Assembly: GCA_903900705.1 (NCBI GenBank)
Contig: CAIUOG010000119.1
Location: 1-64,000, forward strand
Direction of reading: 5' to 3'
DNA: 64,000 bases
From: an uncultured Acidobacteriia bacterium
GTDB taxonomy: Bacteria; Acidobacteriota; Terriglobia; Bryobacterales; Bryobacteraceae
The notes below the pieces were generated by a model. The model was not told where the DNA came from and did no database searches. It saw only the letters and a list, made by a program, of their open reading frames with translations. Positions within the stretch are counted from its first letter, which is position 1; every line of letters begins with the position of its first letter. The translations under genes and the position numbers were made by a program. Below, in pieces: positions 36,441-45,118 of the stretch.

Positions 36441-38576
36441 ATGACCAAATTCGCTCGCCGGAGCTCTCAGGCTCTGGTTGCATCACTCGCCCTGCTCGCT
36501 GTCAGCGTTGCCAATTCCGCTCCTCCGGCGGATAAAGCAAAAGCCAAAGGCGCAAAAAGCGCCGCCACTGCTGCGCCATCCTTCGGCAACGCCGATGCGA
36601 TCACCGAGGAGGAACTCCGGGTTTTCCTGTACTTCCTGGCCTCTGATCAGATGGAAGGGCGCAATCTGCCCTCGCGAGGCTTTGACACTGCGGCGCTTTA
36701 CGTGGCCAGCCATCTGGCGGAGTGGGGCCTGAAGCCGGGCGGCAGCACGAACAAAACCGATGGCCCGCTGCAACCCTACCTGATGCCGATGGAACTGGTG
36801 AGCAAGAGCATTGTTCCGGCTGAGAGCAAGGCCACTGTCAGCGGCATCCCGCAGGGCGGCGGACGCGGCGGGCGTGGTGGTGGTGGCAATGCCGGCGCTG
36901 CTCCGGCAGCGGGCGCCGAAGGCCGCGGCGGGCGTGGTGCGGCCGCGGGACCCCGCAGCCTGGATCTCGAATATGGCAAGGACTGGAGCGTAGCGGCCGG
37001 TGGACGCGGTGGTCCGCCGCTCGATTCGTTTGAAGTGAGCGGCAACCTGGTTTTTGTGGGGAACGGCTACGTCATTCATAAGACGAAGACGGACCCGTTC
37101 GCCGGTCTCGACGTGAAGGGCAAGATTGTGGTGGTGGCTGGTCTTCCGGCCGAACTCGCCGCCCAGGCGGGTGGTGGCGGGCGCGGTGGACGTGGTGGTG
37201 GACGGGGAGACGCGGCGACGGCAGAGGCGCCAGCACCTGCAAGCGGCGCGGCGGCCAACCCGGCACCCGCCGCCGCAGCGGCCGGCGGCGGGCGTGGAGC
37301 AACCAATCCACTGGGTGAAAACTGCGTCGACTTCCTGACGCCCGAAGAGGCTGCGGCCAGGAACGGCGCGGTCGCCGTGGTGACCCTGGCGAACTTCCAG
37401 GAACTGAGTACACTGGCAAATCCCAATGCGGCGGGCGGCGGTGGCCGGGGCGGTTTTGGTGGCGGCGCGGCGCTGAATGGTCCGCAGTATCGTGTGCCGA
37501 AGTTGCAGGCGCCTCCGGCCTGCCCGGCGGTGCCGGCGGTTTCGGCGGCGCTCGGCCTGACCAATGCGATCTTCCAGGGGGAACGCACTTCTGCATCGCA
37601 GGTCTTCTACGCGGCGGGTTCCAACGCGAAGCAGGATTCCTTTGCGCTCTCGGCGGAAAAGAAGCTGAGCCTCAAAGTGGTGACGAAGACGGAACCCAAC
37701 CACGGCGAGAACGTGGTGGGCATCCTCGAAGGCGGCGACCCCGTCCTGAAGAACGAATACGTGGTGATCAGCGCGCATCTGGACCATATCGGTCTGGCGG
37801 CTCCCCTGCCGGACGGCCACAACGTCAACAACGGCGCGGACGATGACGGTTCCGGTTCGGCGGCCATGCTGTCGATGGCGCATGCCTACGCGGCCGGCGC
37901 GGCAAAAGGCATCCGTCCGAAACGCAGCATCATCTTCCTCTGGAACGCTGGTGAGGAGAAGGGCCTGTGGGGTTCGCAGTACTTCGCGGAATACCCGCCG
38001 TTCGACATCACCAAAGTGGTGGCGGACCTCAACATGGACATGATCGGCCGCACCAAAGGCCCGGGTTTTGTGGATACCGACCCGACCCACGTATTGGTGA
38101 ACCCCGGTGAGATCCTGGTGGTGGGCCCGCAGATCAGCAGTGACGAACTGGGCAAGACGATTGAGACCGTCAACAGCGGATATCAGAAGCTGACGCTGAA
38201 CCACTTCTACGACACCACCGCGCCGGATGCGACCCATGACAACCTGGGCCCCCAACCGAACGGCCAGCGCATTTTCTATCGCAGCGACCACTACAACTTC
38301 GCGAAGATCGGCATCCCGATCGCCTTCTTCACCACGGGTCTGCACCCGGATTACCACCGGGCGACAGATACGCCGGATAAGATCGACTACAAGGAAATGC
38401 AGGTGGTGGCCCGCACGGTCGCCGCAGTGGGCTGGGTGCTGGGCAATCAGGACGGGCGTCCGAAGATCAATGAGAAGCTGCCCGAACAGCTGAAGAAGGA
38501 CATGAAGGCCGCGAAGGATCAGGGCTGGGGCAAGACGACTCCGGTGCTGGATCCGCTGCCTGGCGGCCCTCGCTAA
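36441..38576 (+). CDS. secreted M28 zinc aminopeptidase-like protein with Gly-rich inserts
   Basis: A 711-residue exported peptidase of family M28. The signal is at about residues 1-28 (ending ANSA). The di-zinc ligands are seen in ISAHLDHIG (His), NNGADDDGSG (Asp), NAGEEKGLWGS (Glu), NMDMIGR (Asp) and DYHRATDTPDKI (His). Between residues about 120 and 380 lies a PA-type region interrupted by GGRGGRGG and Ala/Gly-rich stretches. AAAGGAT precedes ATG 36441. The frame is open upstream to 36372 with no signal sequence there. A DJ-1-like gene follows. Confidence 0.92.
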   Translation: MTKFARRSSQALVASLALLAVSVANSAPPADKAKAKGAKSAATAAPSFGNADAITEEELRVFLYFLASDQMEGRNLPSRGFDTAALYVASHLAEWGLKPGGSTNKTDGPLQPYLMPMELVSKSIVPAESKATVSGIPQGGGRGGRGGGGNAGAAPAAGAEGRGGRGAAAGPRSLDLEYGKDWSVAAGGRGGPPLDSFEVSGNLVFVGNGYVIHKTKTDPFAGLDVKGKIVVVAGLPAELAAQAGGGGRGGRGGGRGDAATAEAPAPASGAAANPAPAAAAAGGGRGATNPLGENCVDFLTPEEAAARNGAVAVVTLANFQELSTLANPNAAGGGGRGGFGGGAALNGPQYRVPKLQAPPACPAVPAVSAALGLTNAIFQGERTSASQVFYAAGSNAKQDSFALSAEKKLSLKVVTKTEPNHGENVVGILEGGDPVLKNEYVVISAHLDHIGLAAPLPDGHNVNNGADDDGSGSAAMLSMAHAYAAGAAKGIRPKRSIIFLWNAGEEKGLWGSQYFAEYPPFDITKVVADLNMDMIGRTKGPGFVDTDPTHVLVNPGEILVVGPQISSDELGKTIETVNSGYQKLTLNHFYDTTAPDATHDNLGPQPNGQRIFYRSDHYNFAKIGIPIAFFTTGLHPDYHRATDTPDKIDYKEMQVVARTVAAVGWVLGNQDGRPKINEKLPEQLKKDMKAAKDQGWGKTTPVLDPLPGGPR

Positions 38577-38603
38577 ACCGGGGGCGGTAGTCTGAAGTCA
38601 GCT

Positions 38604-39182
38604 ATGAAGAAGATTCTTGTTCTTGCAGGCGACTACGTTGAAGACTACGAAATCATGGTGCCTTATCAGGCGCTGAAGATGGTTGGCTACACGGTCCACA
38701 CGGTTTGTCCGGGCAGGAAGGCCGGGGATTCCGTGCGGACCGCCATCCACGACTTCGAGGGCGACCAGACCTACTCGGAAAAGCGCGGCCACAACTTTAC
38801 CCTGAACGCGACCTTTGAAAACATCCGCGCGGAAGACTATGACGGGCTCTACATTCCTGGTGGCAGGGCTCCGGAGTATCTGCGGCTGGATGAAAAGGTG
38901 CTGGACATTGTGCGCCACTTCGCGGAAACCAATAAGCCCATCGCCAGCATTTGCCATGGCGCACAGTTACTGACGGCGGCGGGCGTGGTGAAGGGGCGGG
39001 AAGTGAATGCCTACCCCGCCGTGGGGCCGGAAGTCACCCTGGCCGGCGGGACGTATGTGCCGTTGGGCTGGGAAGACGCGCACGTGCAGGGAAACCTGGT
39101 GACCGGCCCGGCATGGACCGCACATCCCGCGTTTCTGGCCGGATTTTTGAAGTTATTGGGCGCTACGATTACGCTCCAGTAG
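38604..39182 (+). CDS. DJ-1/PfpI-family protein
   Basis: A 192-residue class I glutamine-amidotransferase-like protein of the DJ-1/PfpI family. It begins [24 protein letters not shown], as this family does. The nucleophile Cys117 lies in [25 protein letters not shown] near 80 contains the conserved GG-x-x-P segment. Possible activities are a protein or nucleotide deglycase, glyoxalase or protease; none is assigned. It lies 27 nt downstream of the peptidase gene. Confidence 0.92.
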   Translation: MKKILVLAGDYVEDYEIMVPYQALKMVGYTVHTVCPGRKAGDSVRTAIHDFEGDQTYSEKRGHNFTLNATFENIRAEDYDGLYIPGGRAPEYLRLDEKVLDIVRHFAETNKPIASICHGAQLLTAAGVVKGREVNAYPAVGPEVTLAGGTYVPLGWEDAHVQGNLVTGPAWTAHPAFLAGFLKLLGATITLQ

Positions 39183-39188
39183 TTCCCG

Positions 39189-40565
39189 CTACGCCAGCAG
39201 GTCCTGGATCACATTGCCCGCCACGTCTGTCAGGCGCATATCGCGGCCGCTGTAGCGGTACGTCAGGCGTTTGTGGTCCAGCCCGAGCAGGTGCAGCATG
39301 GTGGCGTGCAGGTCATGCATGTGGACCTTGTTTTCCACCGCGAAGTAGCCATAATCGTCGGTTGCGCCGTAAACGAGGCCGGGCTTCGCGCCGCCGCCCG
39401 CCATCCACATGGTGAAGCCGAACGGGTTGTGGTCGCGGCCCACGGCCTTGTTGAAGCCGCCATCGCCCATCTGCGCGCAGGGGGTGCGCCCGAACTCGCC
39501 GCCCCAGATGACCAGCGTTTCGTCGAGCAGGCCGCGCGCCTTCAGATCTTTGAGCAGCCCCGCGATGGGCTTATCCACGGACTGCGCGTTGATGCGGTGG
39601 CCGTCTTCCAGATTGGAATGCTGGTCCCAGCGGTCGAAGCCGGAGCGGGCGGGCGTCAGGAGTTCGATAAAACGGACGCCGCGCTCTACAAGTCGGCGAG
39701 CCAGCAGACACTCCCGGCCAAAGTCATCGGTGAGCTTGTCGCCCAGGCCGTAGAGCTCTTTGGTGGCGTCGGTCTCTTTCGAGAAATCGAGCAGGTCCGG
39801 GACCGCGCTCTGCATGCGGAAGGCGAGTTCGTAGTTCTGAATGGTGGCTTCCACCTCGCTGGAGGCGGCGAAGCGCTCCACCACGCCCGCGTTGAGTTGG
39901 CTCAGCAGCGCGAGCTTTTCGCGCTGTTTGGTCCGTTCGGCGGCAGGTGGTTCGAGGTCGGCCACCGGGGTTGCGCCCTTCCGGAAAAGAGTCCCCTGAT
40001 AGCTGGCGGGCAGGAAGCCTGCGCCGAAACAGTCGATGCCACCGGGCGGGATGAGGCCGCTTTCCAGAACGATGAAGCCGGGCAGATTGTCGCAGACGCT
40101 GCCGAGGCCGTAATTCACCCATGCGCCCATGCTGGGCCGCCCCTGAAACCCGGAGCCGGAGTGGATGAAGTAGTTGGCCGCCGTATGTTCCGAGTGGTCC
40201 GCCACCATGCTCCGGATGATGGTCATGTCGTCCACGCAGGTTGCGGTGTGCGGGAAAAGCTCGCTCACCCATGCGCCGGATTGCCCGTATTGCCGGAAGG
40301 AAAACGGCGAGCCCAAAATCTTGTCACTGATATTGAAAACGGTGGTGGGCGGCTTGAATGGCAGAGGTTTCGCGTGTTCCTGGCGCAGGCGCGGCTTGGG
40401 GTCGAAGCTGTCCATCTGCGAAGGTCCGCCATCCATGAAGAGGAAAATCACGCTCTTCGCCTTCGCCGGGTAGTGTGGCGCGCGGGTGGCGGCATTGAGG
40501 GAAAGGGCCGCCAGGGCTCCAAAGCCATTGGCGGAGCGAGCCAGAAACTGACGCCTATTGAACAT
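39189..40565 (-). CDS. DUF1501 domain protein with Tat-type signal
   Basis: A 458-residue protein. The start ATG 40565 gives MFNRRQFLARSANGFGALAAL, a twin-arginine signal. The frame is open to 40787, but this is inside the previous gene and lacks family resemblance. The DUF1501 motifs are SVIFLFMDGGPSQMDSFDPK, SMVADHSEHTAANYF, VIWGGEFGRTPCAQ near 351 and GRDHNPFGFTMWMAGGG. It overlaps the end of the DUF1549/DUF1553 gene by 11 nt and is probably made from the same mRNA. Function unknown. Confidence 0.92.
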   Translation of the reverse strand: MFNRRQFLARSANGFGALAALSLNAATRAPHYPAKAKSVIFLFMDGGPSQMDSFDPKPRLRQEHAKPLPFKPPTTVFNISDKILGSPFSFRQYGQSGAWVSELFPHTATCVDDMTIIRSMVADHSEHTAANYFIHSGSGFQGRPSMGAWVNYGLGSVCDNLPGFIVLESGLIPPGGIDCFGAGFLPASYQGTLFRKGATPVADLEPPAAERTKQREKLALLSQLNAGVVERFAASSEVEATIQNYELAFRMQSAVPDLLDFSKETDATKELYGLGDKLTDDFGRECLLARRLVERGVRFIELLTPARSGFDRWDQHSNLEDGHRINAQSVDKPIAGLLKDLKARGLLDETLVIWGGEFGRTPCAQMGDGGFNKAVGRDHNPFGFTMWMAGGGAKPGLVYGATDDYGYFAVENKVHMHDLHATMLHLLGLDHKRLTYRYSGRDMRLTDVAGNVIQDLLA

Positions 40566-43152
40566 AGGAAAACTCCGCTGTGTTGAAGAGGACATGCGCC
40601 AGGTCGGCGCGGCTATCCTCGGTATCGCCATGCTGCCTAAGATAGTCGAGTGCGGCGGCCTGCTCTGCCGCGGAGGGCGGACGCGCGAATGCTTCCTGAT
40701 ACATGGAACCCACCAGGTTCGGTAGAGTACGGTCTTCGACGAGGGTGCGCCTGGCCCACAGCCGCGCCTGCCGCAGCACGAATTCATTGTTCAGCAGCAT
40801 GAGAGCCTGGCTGGGTACGGCGCTTGAACCGCGCGCGCCGATGGTCGAGATGGGCAGCGGGTAGTCAAACGCGAGGAACAGGGGTGTGAGGAAGTTGCGG
40901 CGCACCTGGATGTAGATGCTGCGGCGGCCGTCGCCATCGAGCGGGCCGCTGGGCGGCTTGCCGCGCCCGTCCTGATATTTGCTGATGAATGGCACCACGC
41001 TCGGCCCATAGAGTTTCGGGTCGAGGTGGCCGGAGAGTTGCAGCATCGCATCGCGGATCGCTTCCCCTTCCAGACGCCGGATGGGAACCGTTTTCTCGTA
41101 CGCGTCGGTCAGCAGAATTTCACGGTGCAGTTGTTTCAGGCTCCAGCCGCTGTCGATAAAATGCCTGGCGAGCGTGTCTAGTAATTGCTGATTGGCGGGT
41201 TTCTCGCCCATCACGCCGAAATTGTCGGTCGACTTCACCAGCCCGGTGCCAAAGTGGTGCATCCAGACGCGGTTCACCATGACGCGAGCCAGCAGCGCCT
41301 GCGAATCGTTCGTCAGCCAGTCGGCAAATTGGAGCCGCCCGGAAGTCTCGCCCACGGGCCGGGTCTGTTGGGTCAGCACCCGCAGGAACCCTCGCGGCAC
41401 TTCCGCGCCCAGGTTCTGGTGACTGCCCCGGATGTGAATCTTCACGTTCGCGGGGTCTTCATCGTGGCTGATCATGGCGAAGGTGGATTCCGGCAGCCGG
41501 GCTTCGAGCGCCGCATCCGGCTCAACCGGCGCGATAGACGGGGCTTCCACAATCGCGGGCGGATCTTTGTGATCCGAGATCACAATTGCCGCCACCGCCA
41601 TGTACCCGGTGCGCGAGCGGTCCACCAGTTCGAAGTAGCAGGTGCGGTCTTTCGAGAGCGTCATGCGGTCGGATTTCCAGGTGAAGCCTTCGGCGCCAGT
41701 GGGGAAGAAGTGCGAGCTCTTGTAGTCGTCCGCCACCACGGTCAGCCGGAGATCCCCTTCACCCAGGCGCGGTTTGGTGTACTTCGTGCCCTGAAACAGC
41801 ACATGGACGTAGAAGCGCGGCATGCGGAACTTCGGGGACGTGAGCGATCCCACCGCGGCCAGTGACCCGGGGCCCGCCGTATCGGCCACGCCGTTCGAGA
41901 TGGTGATGCCCTGGCCTTCCTGATGCCACTGCGCGAACTCCGTGAAGAGTTCGTCGCCCTCGCGGAGTTGCAGTTTCGGGGCTTTGGCGGCGGGTCGCGC
42001 GGGGTATTGCCGCATCACCTCCGCGATTTCCGTCTGCCGCCGGGGGCTGTCGATCACGGCCTCGCGGACCCGCGTGGAATGCATCACGCCCGCGAGCGCG
42101 TAGTAATCGGCGGTGGGGATGGGGTCGAATTTGTGGTCGTGACAGCGGGCGCAGGCGACGGTCAGACCGAGGAAGGTCTTGCTGAAAACGTCGATCTGGT
42201 TGTCCACCTGGTCGGCGCGCGATTTCACGGAATCGGTGGCGGAGTTCAGGATTTCGCCGAACCACCAGGCGGTTGTGCCCAGGGGCGATTCCAGATACGA
42301 TCCGTCCTTCGAGAGCCGGGGGCGGGGCAGCAGATCACCCGCCACGTGCTCGCGGACGAACTGATCGTAGGGCAGATCGTCATTCATGGCGCGGATGACG
42401 TAGTCGCGATAGCGCCAGGCGTCGTTTTTATCGTGATCGTATTCGTGGCCGTTGGTCTCGGCATACCGGACGAGGTCGAGCCAGTGGCGTGCCCAGCGCT
42501 CGCCGTATTGGGGGCTGGCGAGCAGTTTTTCCACGGCGGCGGCCTTGTCCGGGTGGCGCTCGAACGCGGTCAGCGCTTCGGGCGTGGGTGGCAGGCCCGT
42601 GAGGTCATACGTGACGCGGCGCAGCCAGATGTTCGGGGGAACGGCCTGACCCTGCGGCTTCAGAATTGCGTCGATGGCGCCCGCGGTCGCAGGTTTTCCT
42701 GAGGCGGGCAGCGGCTGAAAGGCCCAGAACTTCCGGGCCTGTTCGGGATCGAACTGTTTGGTGAGGGGCTTTGGCGGGCTGGCGGGACCCTCGGAGCGCG
42801 GGTCGGGCGCGCCCAGGGCAATCCACTGGCGGAAATCCGCGATGACGTCGTCGGGCAGTTTGCCGGTGGGCGGCATCTGCAGGTTCGGATCTTTGTAGAG
42901 AATTGCCTGGTAGAGGCGGCTTTCGTCCGGTTTGCCGGGGATGATGGCGGGGCCGGAATCGCCGCCCTGCAGCAGGGACTGGCGGGAGGTGACGCGGAAA
43001 TTCGCTCGCGGCGACGCGGCGTGACAGGCCTCACAGCGGGAGGCGAGGATTGGCCGGATGTGCTTTTCGAAGAACTCGGTCTGGTCCGGCGTCTGCGCGA
43101 AGGCGAGTGTGGCGGACGCGACGAGGATAGAGATGGTCGGGCGAAGTTCCAT
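40555..43152 (-). CDS. PSCyt1-DUF1549-DUF1553 secreted protein
   Basis: An 865-residue exported protein; ATG 43152 is chosen because it begins directly before the signal sequence, though ATG 43170 is possible. An N-terminal cytochrome-like domain has the heme motif CEACH near 45, followed by GKPDESRLYQAI and MPPTGKLPDD. The DUF1549 domain has LRRVTYDLTGLPPTPE near 179. CARCHDHKFDPIP near 333 is a second CxxCH. The DUF1553 domain fills the C-terminal third (VNRVWMHHFGTGLV). It is the upstream member of a pair with DUF1501. The family is best known from Planctomycetes. Confidence 0.9.
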   Translation of the reverse strand: MELRPTISILVASATLAFAQTPDQTEFFEKHIRPILASRCEACHAASPRANFRVTSRQSLLQGGDSGPAIIPGKPDESRLYQAILYKDPNLQMPPTGKLPDDVIADFRQWIALGAPDPRSEGPASPPKPLTKQFDPEQARKFWAFQPLPASGKPATAGAIDAILKPQGQAVPPNIWLRRVTYDLTGLPPTPEALTAFERHPDKAAAVEKLLASPQYGERWARHWLDLVRYAETNGHEYDHDKNDAWRYRDYVIRAMNDDLPYDQFVREHVAGDLLPRPRLSKDGSYLESPLGTTAWWFGEILNSATDSVKSRADQVDNQIDVFSKTFLGLTVACARCHDHKFDPIPTADYYALAGVMHSTRVREAVIDSPRRQTEIAEVMRQYPARPAAKAPKLQLREGDELFTEFAQWHQEGQGITISNGVADTAGPGSLAAVGSLTSPKFRMPRFYVHVLFQGTKYTKPRLGEGDLRLTVVADDYKSSHFFPTGAEGFTWKSDRMTLSKDRTCYFELVDRSRTGYMAVAAIVISDHKDPPAIVEAPSIAPVEPDAALEARLPESTFAMISHDEDPANVKIHIRGSHQNLGAEVPRGFLRVLTQQTRPVGETSGRLQFADWLTNDSQALLARVMVNRVWMHHFGTGLVKSTDNFGVMGEKPANQQLLDTLARHFIDSGWSLKQLHREILLTDAYEKTVPIRRLEGEAIRDAMLQLSGHLDPKLYGPSVVPFISKYQDGRGKPPSGPLDGDGRRSIYIQVRRNFLTPLFLAFDYPLPISTIGARGSSAVPSQALMLLNNEFVLRQARLWARRTLVEDRTLPNLVGSMYQEAFARPPSAAEQAAALDYLRQHGDTEDSRADLAHVLFNTAEFSYVQ

Positions 43153-43193
43153 CGCGATGATGGAGACCATTATCTATCAGGGGAAGGAAAAGA

Positions 43194-43270
43194 TGGTGAG
43201 TCGGGCGGGACTCGAACCCGCGACCCTCTCATTAAAAGTGAGATGCTGCTACCAACTGAGCTACCGACTC
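43194..43270 (-). tRNA. tRNA-Lys (TTT)
   Basis: On the minus strand the acceptor GAGTCGG pairs with CCGACTC and is followed by an A discriminator and an encoded CCA. The anticodon loop CTTTTAA gives anticodon TTT. The D-arm AGCTCAGTTGGTAGAGC type and T-arm GGTTCGAGTCC are present. Confidence 0.95.
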
Positions 43271-43319
43271 AGACTCAAAACCATGATACCAGCCCGGCAC
43301 GCGTGGTCCGCGCCGCTGC

Positions 43320-43325
43320 TATAAT
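43320..43325 (+). promoter_or_regulatory. TATAAT -10 element of tRNA-Leu
   Basis: A perfect TATAAT lies 18 nt before the mature tRNA 5' end, in the short gap between two divergent tRNA genes. A -35 is not evident. Confidence 0.6.
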
Positions 43326-43343
43326 TCGAATCGGCCTACCCAC

Positions 43344-43430
43344 GCGAACGTGGCGGAATTGGCAGACGCTCTGGATTTAGGTTCCAGCGCCCGAAAGGGC
43401 ATGGGAGTTCGACCCTCCCCGTTCGCACCA
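43344..43430 (+). tRNA. tRNA-Leu (TAG)
   Basis: The acceptor GCGAACG pairs with CGTTCGC. The anticodon loop TTTAGGT gives TAG. There is a long variable arm (class II), a T-arm AGTTCGACCCT and an encoded CCA. It is divergent from tRNA-Lys. Confidence 0.95.
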
Positions 43431-43438
43431 TGGTCCCC

Positions 43439-45118
43439 TCAGCGTTTGTCGCCGGAACCTTTGGCCGGAACAATCCCGCGGGCCTCATCCACCAGCAGCA
43501 TCTGATTGGCGGGCACGCCGGAAAAGCTCTGCTTCGTCCCGCTGGGCCATTCCACCTGAATCGATTTGACCACCGTGTCCGCACCCAGGCCGAACGTCAG
43601 GGCCAGGTCGCTCTGGGAGGCGTAGCTCGAGCCGCTGCGGACCGTGCTCCATTGTTTGCCCGACGCGCTTTCGATGCGCACCACGGCGCCGATGCCATCC
43701 CGGTTGGACTTCGTCCCCGCCGTCCGGATGGAGATCCAGTGGTTCCGGTTACCGCCGTCGTTTCGCAGCAGCCGCGCCGGACCGGAGTTCACGGAGAACA
43801 GCACGTCCAGATCGCCGTCGTGATCGAAGTCGCCGTAGATCGCGCCGCGCGCCACCATCGGGGTGGTAAAGGCATCGCCCACTTTGGCCGAAACATTCTC
43901 GAACTTTTTGCCGCCGAGGTTCCGGAACAGCAGAGGCGGTTCCCTGTACTTGATTTTCGGCTGCACGCGCCCGATCTCTTCTTCGATATGCCCGTTGGCC
44001 GTGAGGATATCCGGGTAGCCATCCAGATCGTAGTCGAAGAAAAACACGCCGAACGCGAGAGATAGCAGGCTCTCCCGGCCCACGGTGGAGAGCGGCGCTT
44101 CATCCACGAACAGGCCCTTGCCTTCGTTGTGATAGAGGCCCAGCATCTGGTTCGAGAAATTGCCGACGAGGAGATGCGCGCGGCCGGTGCGGTCATAATC
44201 AGCCCAGTCGACGCCCATCGCTCCGCGCGCCACGCCGTCTTCGCCGAACGCCACGCCGGCGGACATGCCGAGTTCGCTGAAAGTTCCGTTGCGGTTATTG
44301 CGATAGAGCTTGTTGGGCTGGGTGTCATTGGTCACGAACAGGTCCGGCCATGTGTCCCCGTCGAAATCGATCACGGTGACGCCCAGGGACTTGCTGGTGG
44401 CGTCGCCCATGCCCGCTTTCACCGTCACATCCTCGAAACGCCCGTTGCCCAGGTTGTGATAGAGCTTGCTCTGCGTGCCTTTGTAGGATTCGGGTGTGCA
44501 GTAGGATTTCGTCGCGCCATCGAGCGAACACCAGATGTCGCCTTTCTGCGTCCACTGCACGTAGTTGGCGACGAAGAGGTCGAGCTTGCCGTCCTTGTCG
44601 AAATCGAACCAGGCGGCGCTGGTGGCGAAATTCGCGTTGCTGATGCCGGAGGACTTTGTCACGTCCTTAAACTTGCCGCCGCCCTCGTTGTGGAACAGGC
44701 GGTCGCCTTCGAGCGCGGTGACGTAGATGTCGTCGCGGCCGTCATTGTCGAAGTCTGCCACGGCGACGCCGATGCCGTACATTTCCACGTCGAGACCGCT
44801 TCCCGCCGTCACATCGGTAAACGTGCCGTTCTTATTGTTCCGGTAGAGCGCGGGCAGGGAACGCTGGCCGCGCGGGCTCCAGTCCTTCCCGTTCACCAGA
44901 AAGATGTCCTGCCAGCCGTCGCCATCGGCATCGATAAACGCCGCGCCCGCACCCAGCGTTTCCGGCAGATACTTCTTGCCGGTCTTCCCCGCATTGTGGG
45001 TGAAATGGATGCCCGCCGAAGCCGTGACATCCGTAAAATGCACCTCGGTCACACCCGCCGGAATCGCCAGTAAAGCGGCGAAAAAGAAACAGCCCCCAAC
45101 TCCCCCGATGACTCTCAC
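43439..45118 (-). CDS. secreted FG-GAP/VCBS repeat protein with ASPIC/UnbV domain
   Basis: A 559-residue protein. The signal is at residues 1-22. About seven FG-GAP-type blades carry calcium-binding loops such as DADGDGWQD, DFDNDGRDD, DFDKDGKLD and DFDHDGDLD, which suggests a beta-propeller. The C-terminal 90 residues match the ASPIC/UnbV domain (HWISIRTAGTKSNRDGIGAVV and GSSYASQSD, VEWPSGTKQ). Its function is unknown. Its start overlaps the stop of the pentaheme cytochrome gene by 4 nt (ATGA), so the two are co-translated and probably work together outside the cytoplasm. Confidence 0.92.
   Translation of the reverse strand: MRVIGGVGGCFFFAALLAIPAGVTEVHFTDVTASAGIHFTHNAGKTGKKYLPETLGAGAAFIDADGDGWQDIFLVNGKDWSPRGQRSLPALYRNNKNGTFTDVTAGSGLDVEMYGIGVAVADFDNDGRDDIYVTALEGDRLFHNEGGGKFKDVTKSSGISNANFATSAAWFDFDKDGKLDLFVANYVQWTQKGDIWCSLDGATKSYCTPESYKGTQSKLYHNLGNGRFEDVTVKAGMGDATSKSLGVTVIDFDGDTWPDLFVTNDTQPNKLYRNNRNGTFSELGMSAGVAFGEDGVARGAMGVDWADYDRTGRAHLLVGNFSNQMLGLYHNEGKGLFVDEAPLSTVGRESLLSLAFGVFFFDYDLDGYPDILTANGHIEEEIGRVQPKIKYREPPLLFRNLGGKKFENVSAKVGDAFTTPMVARGAIYGDFDHDGDLDVLFSVNSGPARLLRNDGGNRNHWISIRTAGTKSNRDGIGAVVRIESASGKQWSTVRSGSSYASQSDLALTFGLGADTVVKSIQVEWPSGTKQSFSGVPANQMLLVDEARGIVPAKGSGDKR

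Noticed and set aside
36483-38357. Long minus-strand open frame (624 residues)
   Set aside because: It is antisense to the M28 peptidase gene, whose zinc motifs are intact.
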